A stretch of DNA of 64,000 bases, from the NCBI RefSeq assembly GCF_021389955.1, contig NZ_CP089980.1:1797501-1861500 (forward strand). The letters run 5' to 3'. The notes below the pieces were generated by a model. The model was not told the origin of the DNA, searched no databases, and saw only the letters and a list, made by a program, of their open reading frames with translations. The position numbers and the translations under genes were made by a program. This document shows, piece after piece, positions 62,428 to 64,000 of this stretch (position 1 is its first letter; each line of letters starts with the position of its first letter). Origin of the DNA: Fulvivirga maritima (lineage in GTDB: Bacteria; Bacteroidota; Bacteroidia; Cytophagales; Cyclobacteriaceae).

Positions 62428-63792
62428 TTATTTTTGATTAGCGAAATGCTTATAGAACAAGGTAATAGTTTCTATTCCTTTGAAATAGTTGAATATTCCA
62501 TAGTGCTCATTAGGAGAGTGGATAGCATCTGAGTCTAATCCAAAGCCCATAAGAACAGTGTTTACTTTTAGTTCTCTTTCAAAAAGGGCTACAATAGGAA
62601 TACTACCACCATCTCTTGTAGGGATTGGTTTTTTACCCCAAGCTTCTTCAAAAGCGGCACTTGCAGCCTGGTAAGCAGTAGAGTCAGTAGGAGTAACTGC
62701 AGGATCTCCACCATGGTGAGGAGTCACTTTCACTTTTACTGATTTAGGAGCTATAGACTCAAAGTGCTTAGCAAAAAGTTCTGTGATTTCATCAGAAACC
62801 TGATCAGGCACTAATCTCATAGAAATTTTTGCATATGCTTTAGATGGCAATACGGTTTTAGCTCCTTCGCCAATATATCCACCCCAAATTCCATTTACAT
62901 CTAAAGTAGGACGAATGCCTGCTCTTTCTAGTGTAGTATATCCATCTTCACCTTCTACTTCTTCTATATCAAGATCCTTTTTATATTCATCAAGATCAAA
63001 AGGCGCTTTGTTTAATGCGGTACGCTCTTCGGCAGTAAGCTCAGCCACCTTATCATAAAAACCAGGTACTGTGATGTGATTTCTCCCGTCTTTTAAAGAA
63101 GCAATCATCTCACAAAGTGTATTAATAGGGTTAGCTACAGCTCCACCATACACACCTGAATGTAAGTCTCGGTTAGGGCCTGTTACTTCTACCTGTAGGT
63201 AGCTCAAGCCTCTAAGGCCTACTGTAATAGAAGGGTGCTCGTTAGAAATAATAGAGGTATCTGAGATAAGGATAACATCAGAAGCCAGTTTTTCTTTATT
63301 TTCTTTTACAAAAATTCCCAGGTTATCAGATCCCACTTCTTCTTCACCTTCAATCATAAATTTGATGTTACAAGGCAGGCTGTCAGTGGCCATCATAGTT
63401 TCAAAGGCTTTAACGTGCATATACATTTGGCCTTTGTCATCACATGCTCCACGAGCATAGATTTTATCGTTTTTAATTACTGGTTCAAACGGAGGAGAAT
63501 CCCACAGCTCATAAGGATCAGCGGGCTGCACATCATAATGGCCATATACCAATACGGTAGGCAGGCTTTCATCAATTATCTTCTCTCCATATACAATAGG
63601 ATAACCTGCTGTAGGGCATATTTCAGCTTTATCAGCGCCGGCTTTCTCAAGCTGTGCCTTGATCACCTCAGCGGTTTTCAGCACATCATCTTTAAATTTT
63701 TTATCAGCACTAACTGAAGGGATTCTTAGTAGATCCAGAAGTTCATCTAAAAACTTTTGCTTATTACTCTCTATGTATTCTTTTCCAGTCAT
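62428..63792 (-). CDS. M20-family dipeptidase
   Basis: A 454-residue cytosolic metallopeptidase. Zinc-site motifs are VYGHYDVQP (His/Asp, about residue 85), GACDDKGQ (bridging Asp, about 116) and EGEEEVGS (catalytic Glu, about 150), and GGSIPIV is near the C-terminus. Length and order match the CNDP/PepV-like dipeptidases. A typical housekeeping peptide-degradation enzyme. No operon partner is seen; it ends at a terminator. Confidence 0.95.
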   Translation of the reverse strand: MTGKEYIESNKQKFLDELLDLLRIPSVSADKKFKDDVLKTAEVIKAQLEKAGADKAEICPTAGYPIVYGEKIIDESLPTVLVYGHYDVQPADPYELWDSPPFEPVIKNDKIYARGACDDKGQMYMHVKAFETMMATDSLPCNIKFMIEGEEEVGSDNLGIFVKENKEKLASDVILISDTSIISNEHPSITVGLRGLSYLQVEVTGPNRDLHSGVYGGAVANPINTLCEMIASLKDGRNHITVPGFYDKVAELTAEERTALNKAPFDLDEYKKDLDIEEVEGEDGYTTLERAGIRPTLDVNGIWGGYIGEGAKTVLPSKAYAKISMRLVPDQVSDEITELFAKHFESIAPKSVKVKVTPHHGGDPAVTPTDSTAYQAASAAFEEAWGKKPIPTRDGGSIPIVALFERELKVNTVLMGFGLDSDAIHSPNEHYGIFNYFKGIETITLFYKHFANQK

Positions 63793-63860
63793 TATTTTGG
63801 GATTTATTTGCCTCCCAAAGGTAGGGGGATATTGTTAATTATGCCAATCCCATCATCTGA

Positions 63861-64000
63861 CTAGTGATAAACAAATTCTATTTCTGCCCGGGCTGATGCG
63901 GTCTCATCTTCCTTTATATCAATATAAGCCACTTTATTAGCTCTGGTGCTGGTAACATGGATTCTATCATCATCAATACCTTGCTCTACCAGATACTCTT
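63861..64000 (-). CDS. 3' end of a gene cut by the window edge
   Basis: The last 46 codons of a minus-strand gene. They read EYLVEQGIDDDRIHV, TSTRANKVAYIDI and end EIEFVYH. YLVEQGIDDDRI followed by Arg-Ala-x-(Ala/Glu)-Ile-x-Phe resembles an OmpA-type C-terminal peptidoglycan-binding domain, but the fragment is too short to assert this. Confidence 0.5.
   Translation of the reverse strand, partial: EYLVEQGIDDDRIHVTSTRANKVAYIDIKEDETASARAEIEFVYH

Overview
The window looks like a chromosome segment of a Bacteroidota bacterium, probably order Cytophagales (Fulvivirga/Marivirga-like; this is inference). The reasons are an AT-rich base composition, Bacteroidota-type -7 promoter elements (TAnnTTTG), little use of Shine-Dalgarno sites, many short secreted proteins and lipoproteins, a TlpA-type thioredoxin lipoprotein, LytTR and NarL two-component pairs with TPR-sensor kinases, and families typical of the phylum (AsmA, DUF3570/DUF4266, DUF4260 with a Crp-like regulator, M20 dipeptidase). 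There are no rRNA or tRNA genes that I can see.

Layout. 1-9 kb: AsmA-like protein, LysE exporter, an 8-copy tandem array of a 224-bp palindrome-ended repeat (4.35-6.07 kb), a secreted phytase/esterase-like protein and an unusual pyruvate-kinase-like protein. 9-29 kb: a mosaic of accessory genes. These include AraC regulator/phenolic acid decarboxylase, DUF4419, a lipoprotein broken by a 10-bp duplication, an ADP-ribosylglycohydrolase overlapping a small unknown gene, Crp/DUF4260, TetR (with a perfect palindromic operator)/SDR, TlpA, a complete IS110-family element inserted into a dispersed repeat, an overlapping KptA/small alarmone hydrolase pair, VanX-like dipeptidase, and a short flotillin-like protein.

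29-52 kb: the most interesting region. A NarL/LuxR-type two-component system (40.9-43.6 kb) sits in the middle of about ten transcription units of mostly unrecognised genes. Copies of a palindrome (consensus TCACTGAATTCAGTGA) lie upstream of at least seven of these units, in six of them 22-23 bp upstream of a -7 element. The units encode a 1300-residue double-zinc-ribbon protein, a second zinc-ribbon protein with a helical domain, a DUF1266 protein, TPR proteins, two Hcp/TssD-like proteins (one with a signal peptide), two proteins sharing a C-terminal domain, a vWA protein, a diverged adenylosuccinate-synthetase-like enzyme and a SMI1/KNR4 protein. I read this as one regulon and possibly one undescribed stress or conflict system; no function is assigned.

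52-64 kb: pirin, cupin lipoprotein, a BLUF photoreceptor, a processive GT2 glycosyltransferase, a LytS/LytTR two-component pair, an outer-membrane protein, an operon for thioredoxin/ApbE flavin transferase/DUF4266/DUF3570, an M20 dipeptidase, and the 3' end of one more gene at the right edge.
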